From Martelella radicis (GTDB lineage Bacteria > Pseudomonadota > Alphaproteobacteria > Rhizobiales > Rhizobiaceae), in the NCBI RefSeq assembly GCF_014196625.1, contig NZ_JACIDZ010000014.1, positions 107,413 through 171,412 on the forward strand: a stretch of DNA of 64,000 bases, given 5' to 3'. Each line of letters starts with the position of its first letter. Positions within the stretch are counted from its first letter, which is position 1. Positions 27,115 to 34,696 of the stretch are shown piece after piece. Position numbers and translations under genes: made by a program. The notes under the pieces were generated by a model, which worked only from the letters and a program-made list of their open reading frames with translations, was not told the origin of the DNA and did not search any database.

Positions 27115-27714
27115 TCAGGCAGCGCGGCGCAGCGGCTTGACGCGGGCGGACGGCGCCTTGGCGCCGGCGGCAACGAGAAGGCCGGCAGCGCCCGAAAGAA
27201 AGCCCTCCCTCAGTTCCAGACCAAGAAAACGGCAACGTTCGAACGGGCCGGGCATGACGAGATGCTCCGCTTTTTCGGCGGCAAAGCCGAAACGCTGATA
27301 GTATTCCGGATCGCCGACCAGCAGGATCGCGCCATGGCCACGGGCATCAGCCGCGGCAATTGCCGCGCGCATCAGGGCCGAACCGACGCCCTTGCCGTTC
27401 GTCGAAGGATCGACGGCGAGCGGGCCAAGCAGCAGCGCGGGCACGGCGCGACCGGCAGCATCCACGCCGGCATCGACATGCCAGAGCCGGACCGTGCCGA
27501 TCAGAACGCCATCCTCATCGCGGGCAACGAGCGCCAGGCCGTCGGCCGGCAGCCGGTTGCGGCGCAGCTTTTCCGAGGATTTCTTCTTGCGCATCGGGCC
27601 CATGGCGCGATCGAGAAGGTTTTCGCGCGCGACGACATCAAAAGCGGCCTCCTCGCCAATGGTGAAGGCCGGCGCGTCAATGACGAGAACAGTGTCCTGA
27701 AAGAAAGGGGCCAT
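27115..27714 (-). CDS. GNAT-family N-acetyltransferase
   Basis: A 199-residue acetyltransferase of the YhbS-like kind. The acetyl-CoA binding core is LLLGPLAVDPSTNGKGVGSALMR near 94-116, containing the (Q/N)-G-x-G-x-G/A loop, and the C-terminal part has VGDPEYYQRFGF near 130-141, a common marker of this subgroup. The N-terminal region carries ENLLDRAMGPMRKKKSSEKLR. The substrate is unknown. I use the ATG at 27714; an in-frame upstream codon at 27744 gives a short hydrophobic leader that is unlikely. It is transcribed in the same direction as odc, but odc is followed by its own hairpins. Confidence 0.87.
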   Translation of the reverse strand: MAPFFQDTVLVIDAPAFTIGEEAAFDVVARENLLDRAMGPMRKKKSSEKLRRNRLPADGLALVARDEDGVLIGTVRLWHVDAGVDAAGRAVPALLLGPLAVDPSTNGKGVGSALMRAAIAAADARGHGAILLVGDPEYYQRFGFAAEKAEHLVMPGPFERCRFLGLELREGFLSGAAGLLVAAGAKAPSARVKPLRRAA

Positions 27715-27742
27715 CAGACCAATCCCCCAAAAAATCAGCCTC

Positions 27743-27768
27743 AAAAAACCGGCAGCGTTTGCCGCGCC
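27743..27768 (-). terminator. Terminator downstream of odc
   Basis: On the minus strand CGGCA / TGCCG (27760-27764 and 27750-27754) form a short stem immediately followed by TTTTTT (27748-27743). It is the last element before the acetyltransferase gene. Confidence 0.5.
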
Positions 27769-27779
27769 GGCGTGCTACC

Positions 27780-27811
27780 GAGACTGCGGCCGCAGGGAGG
27801 GCCGCAGTCTC
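27780..27811 (-). terminator. Long hairpin just after odc
   Basis: GAGACTGCGGCC (27780-27791) and GGCCGCAGTCTC (27800-27811) form a perfect 12-bp stem with an 8-nt loop, 29 nt after the odc stop. There is no T run directly after it, so it may stabilise the mRNA end or assist the T-tailed hairpin at 27743-27768. Confidence 0.55.
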
Positions 27812-27839
27812 ACTTCACACCCGTCATCCGAAGAGGTCT

Positions 27840-28973
27840 TCAGATGACGTAGGACTTGAGCGGTTCGAAGCCGTTGAAGGCGACGGAGGCATAGGTCGTC
27901 GTATAGGCGCCGGTGCCTTCGATCAGAACCTCGTCGCCGATCGTGAGCGTGATCGGCAACGGATACATGTTCTTCTCGTACATCACGTCGGCGCTGTCGC
28001 AGGTCGGACCGGCCAGGACGCAGGGCTCCATCTCGTCGCCGTCGCGATCCGTACGGATCGGGTAGCGGATGGCTTCGTCCATGGTTTCGGCGAGACCGCC
28101 GAACTTGCCGATGTCGAGGAACACCCAGCGATGCTTGTCATCATCGGACTTCTTCGAGATCAGGACAACTTCCGACTTGATCACGCCGGCATTGCCGACC
28201 ATGCCGCGACCCGGCTCGATGATCGTCTTCGGCAACTGGTTGCCGAAGTGACGCGAAAGGGCTGCGAAGATCGCCTGGCCGTAGGCTTCCGCCGTCGGCA
28301 CGTCGCGCAGATATTTGGTCGGGAAACCGCCGCCCATGTTGACCATCTGCAGGTAGATGCCCTGCTTGGCCAGCTGTGCGAAAACCCGCTTTGCGTCCGC
28401 AAGGGCAGCATCCCAGGCTTCGAGCTTGGTCATCTGCGAGCCGACATGGAAGGAAACGCCGTAGCTTTCCAGACCCAGCTGATGCGCATAGACCAGAACG
28501 TCGACGGCCATCGGCGGAACGCAGCCGAACTTGCGCGACAGCGGCCATTCGGCGCCTTCGCCATCGGTCAGGACGCGGCAGAACACGCGGGCGCCGGGGG
28601 CGGCGCGGGCGATCTTTTCGACTTCCTCATGGCAATCGACAGCAAAGAGGTTGACGCCGAGCGCATGAGCGCGGGCGATGTCGCGCTCCTTCTTGATGGT
28701 GTTTCCATAGGAAATACGGTCAGCGCCGGCGCCGGCCTCAAGGGCCATTTCGATTTCGGCCACGGAGGCGCAATCGAAATTGGAGCCGAGGCTGGCGAGG
28801 AGTTCAAGGATCTGTGGCGCGGGATTGGCCTTGACCGCATAATAGATGGCGCTGTCGGGCAGCGCGCGGCGGAAGGCGGTATAGTTGTCGCGCACGACTT
28901 CGCGATCGACGACCAGGCAGGGGCCTTCGGGACGGCGGGTCTTGAAGAATTCTGCGATACGTTCGGTGGTCAT
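27840..28973 (-). CDS. Ornithine (ornithine/lysine) decarboxylase, alanine-racemase fold
   Basis: A 377-residue PLP enzyme of the group IV decarboxylases. The Schiff-base lysine is Lys48 in YYAVKANP, the SFHVGSQ motif is near residues 176-182, GGGFP is near 212-216, EPGRGMV is near 255-261 and the catalytic cysteine is in GPTCDSADVMYE near 330. It makes putrescine (or cadaverine) in the cytoplasm. The ATG at 28973 (MTTERIAEFF) is preceded by GGGGGTTACC, a good ribosome site; starting earlier would run into the structured leader. The 500-nt upstream region resembles the alphaproteobacterial speF RNA motif, suggesting regulation by RNA. Confidence 0.94.
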   Translation of the reverse strand: MTTERIAEFFKTRRPEGPCLVVDREVVRDNYTAFRRALPDSAIYYAVKANPAPQILELLASLGSNFDCASVAEIEMALEAGAGADRISYGNTIKKERDIARAHALGVNLFAVDCHEEVEKIARAAPGARVFCRVLTDGEGAEWPLSRKFGCVPPMAVDVLVYAHQLGLESYGVSFHVGSQMTKLEAWDAALADAKRVFAQLAKQGIYLQMVNMGGGFPTKYLRDVPTAEAYGQAIFAALSRHFGNQLPKTIIEPGRGMVGNAGVIKSEVVLISKKSDDDKHRWVFLDIGKFGGLAETMDEAIRYPIRTDRDGDEMEPCVLAGPTCDSADVMYEKNMYPLPITLTIGDEVLIEGTGAYTTTYASVAFNGFEPLKSYVI

Positions 28974-28980
28974 GGTAACC

Positions 28981-29345
28981 CCCTTCTTTCGAAGCAATGA
29001 CCCTGAAGCTAGGGTCGACAAAGGGCGCATCGCTCCGCGAACGAACCCGGCCGGTGGAGACCCCGGGGACCGTTAGCGGCGACCGCTCAAGATTGAACAA
29101 GCCTTGCGGCTTATCCGGCTTTGTCTGCCTTGGATTGGAGGGATATCCCGACCGCACTTCCGGCAATGATGGTATGTGCCTCTTTAGTACCCCGGCCGTT
29201 GGAAAGCCGGGAGACACCAGAAAGGCCCGCACCGTCGTTGCTTCAAGATGTCCTCGCTTGACCGGTTGGCCGGAGAAGCGACTGGAGGGGTTAATTCCAG
29301 GTACCTTACCGATGATCCTCACCATTCGAGGGTTCGGCGGACACC
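28981..29345 (-). ncRNA. Putative speF-type leader RNA upstream of ornithine decarboxylase
   Basis: About 365 nt of transcribed leader precede odc. On the minus strand it contains several hairpins: CCCGGC / GCCGGG (about 29210-29190), AAGCC / GGCTT (about 29115-29100), CTCCGG / CCGG-type pairs near 29275-29260, and GACCCT / AGGGTC (29016-29011 with 29004-28999), the last about 20 nt before the odc ribosome site. The speF motif was described upstream of this class of gene in Rhizobiales as a long conserved RNA. Position, length and the unusually structured, gene-free sequence support the assignment. It comes from memory of the motif and not from a covariance-model search. Confidence 0.6.
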
Positions 29346-29501
29346 CACAGGCACGCGCGACTTTGGGCAAGCGGAGAGATATTAAAATCGCTCTTGAAAA
29401 TCAAGTGGGTGAACCCCAAAATCCTCCAATACAAGATCGCATTCGTGCTATCTGTTTGACAAAGCTCAAACAAATTTCCCTGCCAGCCAACAGGAGCGGC
29501 C

Positions 29502-30413
29502 ATGGACACCCTGACGCGGATGCGTGCCTTTATCGATGTGGTCGAAGCCGAGGGGTTTTCCGCCGCCGCTCGCAAGACCGGACGCTCAAAGGCGCTGCTT
29601 TCCAAATATGTGCGCGAGCTTGAGGATGACCTCGGCGCGTTGCTGCTCAACCGCACCACGCGGCAGTTCTCGCTGACGGAGGCGGGCCATATCTATTTCC
29701 GCCGCGCCGCCGAGATCATCCAGGAGGTCGACAACCTCTCCGATGCCGTGCGCGCCAACAATACCGACCTGCGCGGCAGGCTGCGGATTTCGGTCCCGCG
29801 CACCTTCGTCGATGCGCCCGCCGGCCAGTCACTGATCGATTTCGCCAAGGCGCATGCCGAACTGACGCTCGAGATCGTCGCCGAGGACCGTTTCGTCGAT
29901 CTGGTCGAGGAAGGCTACGACGTCGCCGTCAGGATCACCCGGCTTGAGGATTCGACGATGATCGCCCGCAAGCTCGCCGATTCGATCAACCGGGTCTGCG
30001 CCTCGCCCGCCTATCTGGCCAATCTGGAAAAGCCGCTCGACAAGCCCGCGGACCTTGCCCACCACCCGGTGATCGTCGACACCAATCCGAAATCCTTCAA
30101 CACGATGCGCTTCGTGAACCCGGAAGACGGCACGTCCTTCAGCGTGCCGATCCACGGGCCGATCGAGGTGAACTCGCCGATGGTGACCATGCGCGGCGCG
30201 CTGTCCGGCCTTGGCATCGCGCTTCTGCCCGATTTCGTCGCCCGCCGGGCGATCGATTCCGGCGAACTCGTGTCGCTGTTCGATGAATATCTGCCGCAAC
30301 AGGCCGGCATCTATGCCGTCTTTCCGCACCGCCGCTATCTGCCCGTCAAGGTCCGTTCCTTTGTCGACTTTCTGTCAAAGTGGTTCCGGGAAAACGACTG
30401 CGAAAAACACTGA
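29502..30413 (+). CDS. LysR-family transcriptional regulator (AaeR/DmlR-like subgroup)
   Basis: A 303-residue LysR protein. The start MDTLTRMRAFIDVVEAEGFS and the helix pair SAAARKTGRSKALLSKYVRE (19-38) place it in the subgroup with a short N terminus. The effector domain starts near 90 (RGRLRISVPRTFVDA). It is divergent from odc and shares about 530 bp of upstream DNA with it, part of which is the odc leader, so its promoter must lie in the AT-richer 29370-29490 segment. Whether it controls odc or acts elsewhere cannot be told. Confidence 0.92.
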   Translation: MDTLTRMRAFIDVVEAEGFSAAARKTGRSKALLSKYVRELEDDLGALLLNRTTRQFSLTEAGHIYFRRAAEIIQEVDNLSDAVRANNTDLRGRLRISVPRTFVDAPAGQSLIDFAKAHAELTLEIVAEDRFVDLVEEGYDVAVRITRLEDSTMIARKLADSINRVCASPAYLANLEKPLDKPADLAHHPVIVDTNPKSFNTMRFVNPEDGTSFSVPIHGPIEVNSPMVTMRGALSGLGIALLPDFVARRAIDSGELVSLFDEYLPQQAGIYAVFPHRRYLPVKVRSFVDFLSKWFRENDCEKH

Positions 30414-30489
30414 GCCGGCACGTTTCTGACTCAATTCTGGTCCATGAGACCACAATCCGGCCAGCTCGCCGCCATCGGGGGATGATGAC

Positions 30490-31131
30490 TTGAAAATCAA
30501 AGCCGCGCTTTTGGGTGTGCTCTGCGCCGCCGGGGCCTCCGGACCGGCCTTCGCGCACCCGCATGTCTTTGTCGATGCGCGCCTCGAGGTGGTTGCCGAC
30601 GGGGACGGCAACGTCGCGGCGTTGCAGAATGTCTGGCGCTTCGACGAGTTCTTTTCCTCCTCTGTGATCCTCGACTACGACACCAATATGGACAACCAGC
30701 TGACGGGCGACGAGCTTACCGAGATCGGTGAGACCGTGCGCCAGTCGCTCGCAGAATATAATTACTACACGCAGATCAGCGACAATGGCGAGGACGTGAA
30801 ACTTGCCATGCCGGATGTCATTCATGCCGACATGGTGGACGGGCAGTTGCTGCTGTTCTTTGCCGCAAAGCCCGAAGAGCCGCTGCCGCTTTCCGGTCAC
30901 CTGACCTTCGGCGTCTATGACCCGACAATGTACACGGCGATCGAGTTTCGCAACGACGGCGATCTGGTGATCGAGGGTGAAGCCTTCGACAAATGCGAAA
31001 AGAACGTTCTGCGGCCTGACGCCGACCAGATCCTGTCGGAAAACGCCGACAGCCTGACTGCCGCCTTCTTCAACGACCCGACCGATATGAGCAAGCTGTT
31101 CGCCACCAAGCTGGATATCACATGCGACTAG
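30490..31131 (+). CDS. DUF1007 family periplasmic protein
   Basis: The 213-residue protein has a signal peptide (KIKAALLGVLCAAGASGPAFA, cleavage after about 22) followed immediately by HPHVFVDARLEV, the hallmark N-terminal His motif of DUF1007. Once the leader is removed the two histidines are near the mature N terminus, a typical metal-binding arrangement. The start is TTG at 30490, since no ATG lies in the right place; GGGGGATGATGAC precedes it. Its last 10 nt overlap the NicO transporter gene. DUF1007 proteins are regularly found with NicO/RcnA metal transporters and are thought to bind the metal in the periplasm. Confidence 0.88.
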   Translation: MKIKAALLGVLCAAGASGPAFAHPHVFVDARLEVVADGDGNVAALQNVWRFDEFFSSSVILDYDTNMDNQLTGDELTEIGETVRQSLAEYNYYTQISDNGEDVKLAMPDVIHADMVDGQLLLFFAAKPEEPLPLSGHLTFGVYDPTMYTAIEFRNDGDLVIEGEAFDKCEKNVLRPDADQILSENADSLTAAFFNDPTDMSKLFATKLDITCD

Positions 31132-32183
31132 CCCGTCCCCTTCTCGCCGTTTTCCTGATGGTCCTCGCCTTTGTCGCCGGCGCGAAATTCGCCGCCGCCC
31201 AGTCGCCGCTCGGCATCGGCGCCTCGGAGCCGTCCTTTTCCTCCTCCTTCGGCCCGTTCCAGGGTCTTCTGATCACCATCAACCACTACCAGCAGCAGTT
31301 CTACCGGGCGCTCACCGGCGCGCTGAAAGCCATGCAGGACGACCCGGTCAAGGTGCTCGGCCTCGTCGGGCTCTCCTTCGCATATGGCGTCTTTCACGCG
31401 GCCGGCCCCGGTCACGGCAAGGCGGTGATCTCATCCTACATGATTGCCAACGAGATCGAACTGAAACGCGGCATTCTGATCTCGCTCTTGTCGTCGCTGG
31501 CACAGGGGCTGACGGCCGTACTGCTGGTTGGCGCAGCCTATCTCGTGCTGCGCAGAACTGCCGTTTCCATGGGTGATGCGACAGTGTTCATGGAACGGGC
31601 GAGCTTTCTTCTGATCGCCGGGTTCGGCGCCTGGCTCGTCTTTTCCAAGTCACGTCCGTTGTTTTCCGGCCATGACGGCCATGCATTGGCCCTTGCCGGT
31701 GCAGGCGGCGATCATCATGGGCACGACCATGATCACGCACACGCCGACCACCATCACCATCATGACGACCATCATCATGCCGCGCATGATCATGTTCACG
31801 GCCCCGATTGCGGCTGCGGCCACGCCCACATGCCCGAGCCGTCGACGCTTGGCGGTAAGGATTTTGACTGGAAGGGCGCAGGCGCGGCAATCCTCGCCAT
31901 TGGCATGCGCCCCTGCTCCGGCGCGCTGATCGTGCTGACCTTCGCCCTGCTGAATGGCCTGATCCTCGGCGGCATCGCCTCGGTCTTCGCCATGGCGATC
32001 GGCACGGCGATCACGGTTTCGGCGCTCGCCATCATCGCCGTTTCCGCCAAGGGGCTCGCCATCCGGCTCGCCGGCCCCGGCTCGGGACGTGCAACGACCA
32101 TCGGCCGCGTCATCGAGATCGGCGGCGCGTTTCTGGTGATGCTGATGGGCCTCACCCTGTTTGCCGCCTCGATGGCCGGCTGA
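31122..32183 (+). CDS. NicO/RcnA-family nickel-cobalt transporter with His-rich loop
   Basis: A 353-residue inner-membrane protein. After an N-terminal hydrophobic segment, the conserved FHAAGPGHGKAVISSYM (near 91-107) carries the family's H-x-A-G-P-G-H metal motif. A very His-rich loop follows at about 187-235 (GDHHGHDHDHAHADHHHHHD and more) ending in a GPDCGCGH motif, and then GMRPCSGALIVL near 262-273. RcnA-type members export nickel and cobalt; others import. The coupled DUF1007 protein is expected to work with it. No metal regulator (RcnR, NikR) or riboswitch is visible nearby. Confidence 0.92.
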   Translation: MRLARPLLAVFLMVLAFVAGAKFAAAQSPLGIGASEPSFSSSFGPFQGLLITINHYQQQFYRALTGALKAMQDDPVKVLGLVGLSFAYGVFHAAGPGHGKAVISSYMIANEIELKRGILISLLSSLAQGLTAVLLVGAAYLVLRRTAVSMGDATVFMERASFLLIAGFGAWLVFSKSRPLFSGHDGHALALAGAGGDHHGHDHDHAHADHHHHHDDHHHAAHDHVHGPDCGCGHAHMPEPSTLGGKDFDWKGAGAAILAIGMRPCSGALIVLTFALLNGLILGGIASVFAMAIGTAITVSALAIIAVSAKGLAIRLAGPGSGRATTIGRVIEIGGAFLVMLMGLTLFAASMAG

Positions 32184-32188
32184 GACGC

Positions 32189-33100
32189 TCAGGCGTCCGC
32201 TGCCGCAGCCACCATAGCCGCCCCTTCGCGCCCGTAGAGAAACCCGTTGGAGAGCGGAACGTCGGGATAGATCGCGCTCAACCGCGCCCTTGCCGCTTTG
32301 GCATCCAGCGTGCCGTCAAGGACGGCGCGATAGACCTCGGCCACCGCCACCATGTCACAATCCTGCGGCGACAGACGGAAGCGATTGATGCCCGCGCGCC
32401 TCAATTCGTCCAGCTCGCCGATGAGCGACTGGCAGGTGTGCGACATGGTCTGAACGCCGTTAAGGCTGAGGAACGGCTGGCGATCAAGCGTACGCACATC
32501 GAGACCGTCCGGCTCCTCCGCACAGACGAACATGCAATTGTCCTTGATCTTGCCCTTCGAGCGCGCATGGGCGCAACGCGCCGAAATCGCCAGCGGAACG
32601 CGACCGAAGGCGAAGACCTCAAGCTCGACCCCAGGTTCGTCTCCGGCAATTGCCGCAACCGAGTTCATCGGCAGTTCGGGCGGCAGGCAGAGCGCGGTCG
32701 CGCCCCGCGTCTTCAAGAGCCTTGCCGTTGCCGCGTTATAGACATTGACGAGCGGGCCGACCGTATGCGGCCTGCTGTCGAGATACATGAAGGCGGAGAG
32801 ATCGTTCACCTCGATCAGCCGGTCGGTCTCTTCGGCGATTGCGCGCAACTTCTTCGTCTCGCGCATCAGCGTCACCAGCGCATAGGTGGAGATCACCACT
32901 TCCTTGCCGGCGGCCTCCAGCCGTTCGATCACTTCGTCCATATGCGGATCGATGAAATGCTGACGCTTGGAACAGACCGTCTCACCGACGATGACGCGCG
33001 AAACGGGCGCTTCATCGGCGATGCGGAAATAGAAGTCGCGCCATTTCGGTCCGTCCCAGAGATAATAGACCGGGCCGAGCGTGAGTTGCGTGCTGGTCAT
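32189..33100 (-). CDS. ubiV: UbiV, subunit of oxygen-independent ubiquinone hydroxylase (U32 family)
   Basis: A 303-residue U32-family protein. Cysteines at 43, 176, 189 and 193 (ETVCSKRQ, SARCAHAR, DNCMFVC) are spaced as the four iron-sulfur cluster ligands of UbiV. UbiU-UbiV form a heterodimer with [4Fe-4S] clusters that hydroxylates ubiquinone intermediates without O2, using prephenate as oxygen donor. Together with ubiU and ubiT it forms the anaerobic set. It follows ubiU by 12 nt and ends the transcript, converging on the nickel transporter gene 5 nt away. Confidence 0.93.
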   Translation of the reverse strand: MTSTQLTLGPVYYLWDGPKWRDFYFRIADEAPVSRVIVGETVCSKRQHFIDPHMDEVIERLEAAGKEVVISTYALVTLMRETKKLRAIAEETDRLIEVNDLSAFMYLDSRPHTVGPLVNVYNAATARLLKTRGATALCLPPELPMNSVAAIAGDEPGVELEVFAFGRVPLAISARCAHARSKGKIKDNCMFVCAEEPDGLDVRTLDRQPFLSLNGVQTMSHTCQSLIGELDELRRAGINRFRLSPQDCDMVAVAEVYRAVLDGTLDAKAARARLSAIYPDVPLSNGFLYGREGAAMVAAAADA

Positions 33101-33112
33101 GCGATCTCCTCC

Positions 33113-34090
33113 TTATCGCCACTTCTTTTCATAGGCGCCAGACGTCGTCTTCTGGCCTTCCGACAGGCCGCGCAGCCCGGCGAGCAGCGACGCCCGGCGT
33201 TCCGGCTCGGCATCGAGCGCGGCCTTGAGCGTCGAAACGACCTCGGCCACATAGGCCTTGCCGCGCTGGCGACCCTCGATCTTCAACGCCGAAACGCCCG
33301 CCGCGCGAAGCGCATCGATCTCGCTCATCACATCGAGCGACACCGGATCCTCGAAGGCATAGCCGCAGGCCTCGCCGACATCGAACCGGCCCTTGCAGAG
33401 CGTCGGATAGCCGGCGGGCTCGCCCTGGCCGAAGCGGTTGATCGTGTAGCCGCCAAGCTCAGAAACCATCTCATTTCCTTCGCGGCGATAGCGCACATGG
33501 CTTGCAGGCGAACAGACGCCGTTCATGTTCGGCGACTTGCCGGTCGCATAGGAAGACAGCGCACAGCGCCCCTCGGCCATCACGCAGAGCCCGCCGAAGA
33601 CGAAGACCTCGATCTCGCATTTCACGGCCTTGGAAATCCTGGCGATGTCGGCAATCGTCAGCGTGCGCGGCAGGACCACGCGCTTCGCACCGAAGGCATC
33701 GACCAGAAAACTGATCGCATCCGCATTGGAGGCCGAGGCCTGAACCGAGACATGAAGGCGCTGCTCCGGCAGGTTTTCCGCCACATAGGCCATCAGCCCC
33801 ATATCGGCCAGGATCAGGGCGTCGGCGCCAAGCCGCGAGGCATCGCGCGCGCCTTCATACCAGACCTCTTCCGCTCCAGCGCGCATGAAGGTGTTGAGCG
33901 CGACCAGAACCTTGGCGCCGTGGCGGTGGGCGTAGGCGATCGCCTCGCCCAGTTCGTCACGCGAAAAATTCAGGCCCGGAAAATTGCGGGCATTGGTCTC
34001 GTCGCGGAAACCGCAATAGACAGCGTCCGCGCCGGCGTCGACGGCGGCGCGAAAGGCGGACGGGGTGCCGGCGGGGCAGATCAGCTCCAT
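33113..34090 (-). CDS. ubiU: UbiU, subunit of oxygen-independent ubiquinone hydroxylase (U32 family)
   Basis: A 325-residue U32-family protein with start MELICPAGTPSAF. Cysteines at 169, 176, 193 and 232 (GGLCVMAEGRC, NGVCSPASH, TLCKGRF) match the spacing of the [4Fe-4S] ligands of UbiU. It pairs with UbiV to hydroxylate ubiquinone precursors under low oxygen. I place the start at the ATG at 34090, which overlaps the ubiT stop by 10 nt; an in-frame codon at 34204 lies inside ubiT. The order ubiT-ubiU-ubiV on one transcript agrees with proteobacteria able to respire anaerobically. Confidence 0.94.
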   Translation of the reverse strand: MELICPAGTPSAFRAAVDAGADAVYCGFRDETNARNFPGLNFSRDELGEAIAYAHRHGAKVLVALNTFMRAGAEEVWYEGARDASRLGADALILADMGLMAYVAENLPEQRLHVSVQASASNADAISFLVDAFGAKRVVLPRTLTIADIARISKAVKCEIEVFVFGGLCVMAEGRCALSSYATGKSPNMNGVCSPASHVRYRREGNEMVSELGGYTINRFGQGEPAGYPTLCKGRFDVGEACGYAFEDPVSLDVMSEIDALRAAGVSALKIEGRQRGKAYVAEVVSTLKAALDAEPERRASLLAGLRGLSEGQKTTSGAYEKKWR

Positions 34091-34587
34091 GAACGCGGCT
34101 CCTCGAACAGGACCTTGCCGCGAATGCGCGCCGCCGTACGGGCAACGACCGGGGCAAAGGGACCGGCAAGCGTCGAAAGATCGGTCGGCAGGTCGATCTC
34201 GCAATCATCAAGCGCGTTTCTCAGCGCCAGCATGGCTTCCATGTCGCCCGAGATCGCCAGATCGCGCGAGAAGAACAGCGCATCGCCGTCCAGCCGGCCT
34301 TCCATCAGAGCCAGCAGCATGAAGAACGGGCCTTCGACGGACGCATCTGCGCCATCTGCCGCATCGCCGCGCAGCACGGTGACCTCTTCGTCAGCCGGGG
34401 ATACAACGAAGACGAAAGGCAGATCGATCGGGCGAAACGCATAGCGTTTGGACCTGTGTTCGCCCAGACGTTCAAACAGGCCGGGGTGGCGGCGGACCAG
34501 CCGCTGCAGCAGCATGTTGGCGGTGCGCTCGGCAATCGGAACCGGCACAAGATCAAAGGGTATCGCGAGTGCTGGCGGAAGTCTCAT
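34081..34587 (-). CDS. ubiT: UbiT, SCP2-domain accessory factor for anaerobic ubiquinone synthesis
   Basis: A 168-residue protein with an SCP2-like lipid-binding domain (roughly 40-140). The key region is ALMEGRLDGDALFFSRDLAI near 95-114 followed by SGDMEAMLALRNALDD near 115-130, a well conserved UbiT signature. UbiT is thought to hold the hydrophobic quinone precursors, replacing the aerobic factor UbiJ. It is the first gene of the ubiTUV transcript, divergent from ubiD, with a candidate FNR/DNR-type site between them at 34649. Confidence 0.92.
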   Translation of the reverse strand: MRLPPALAIPFDLVPVPIAERTANMLLQRLVRRHPGLFERLGEHRSKRYAFRPIDLPFVFVVSPADEEVTVLRGDAADGADASVEGPFFMLLALMEGRLDGDALFFSRDLAISGDMEAMLALRNALDDCEIDLPTDLSTLAGPFAPVVARTAARIRGKVLFEEPRSWS

Positions 34588-34648
34588 CAGTTCTGCCTTT
34601 TGTTAAGCCGTGATGGCTGCAAACTATCGGCAGTGTGGCCGCTCCGAT

Positions 34649-34662
34649 TTGAGCTAGCGCAA
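34649..34662. promoter_or_regulatory. Candidate FNR/FixK-type box between ubiT and ubiD
   Basis: TTGAGCTAGCGCAA fits the CRP/FNR-family core TTG-N8-CAA and is close to TTGAT-N4-ATCAA. It lies 61 nt upstream of ubiT and 34 nt upstream of ubiD. Low-oxygen activation of genes for O2-independent ubiquinone synthesis would be expected, as FnrL-type proteins do in related bacteria. Confidence 0.55.
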
Positions 34663-34696
34663 AGACCCGAGCTTTTGCGAACGTCAATGAAACAAC

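Noticed and set aside
31680..31830. Repeated CAT/CAC-rich DNA in the nickel transporter, at first resembling a short tandem repeat
   Set aside because: It encodes the His-rich loop normal for NicO/RcnA proteins and keeps the frame.
32438..34444. A 668-codon plus-strand open frame opposite ubiV, ubiU and ubiT
   Set aside because: The minus strand encodes three conserved proteins with intact iron-sulfur cysteines; the antisense frame crosses all of them.
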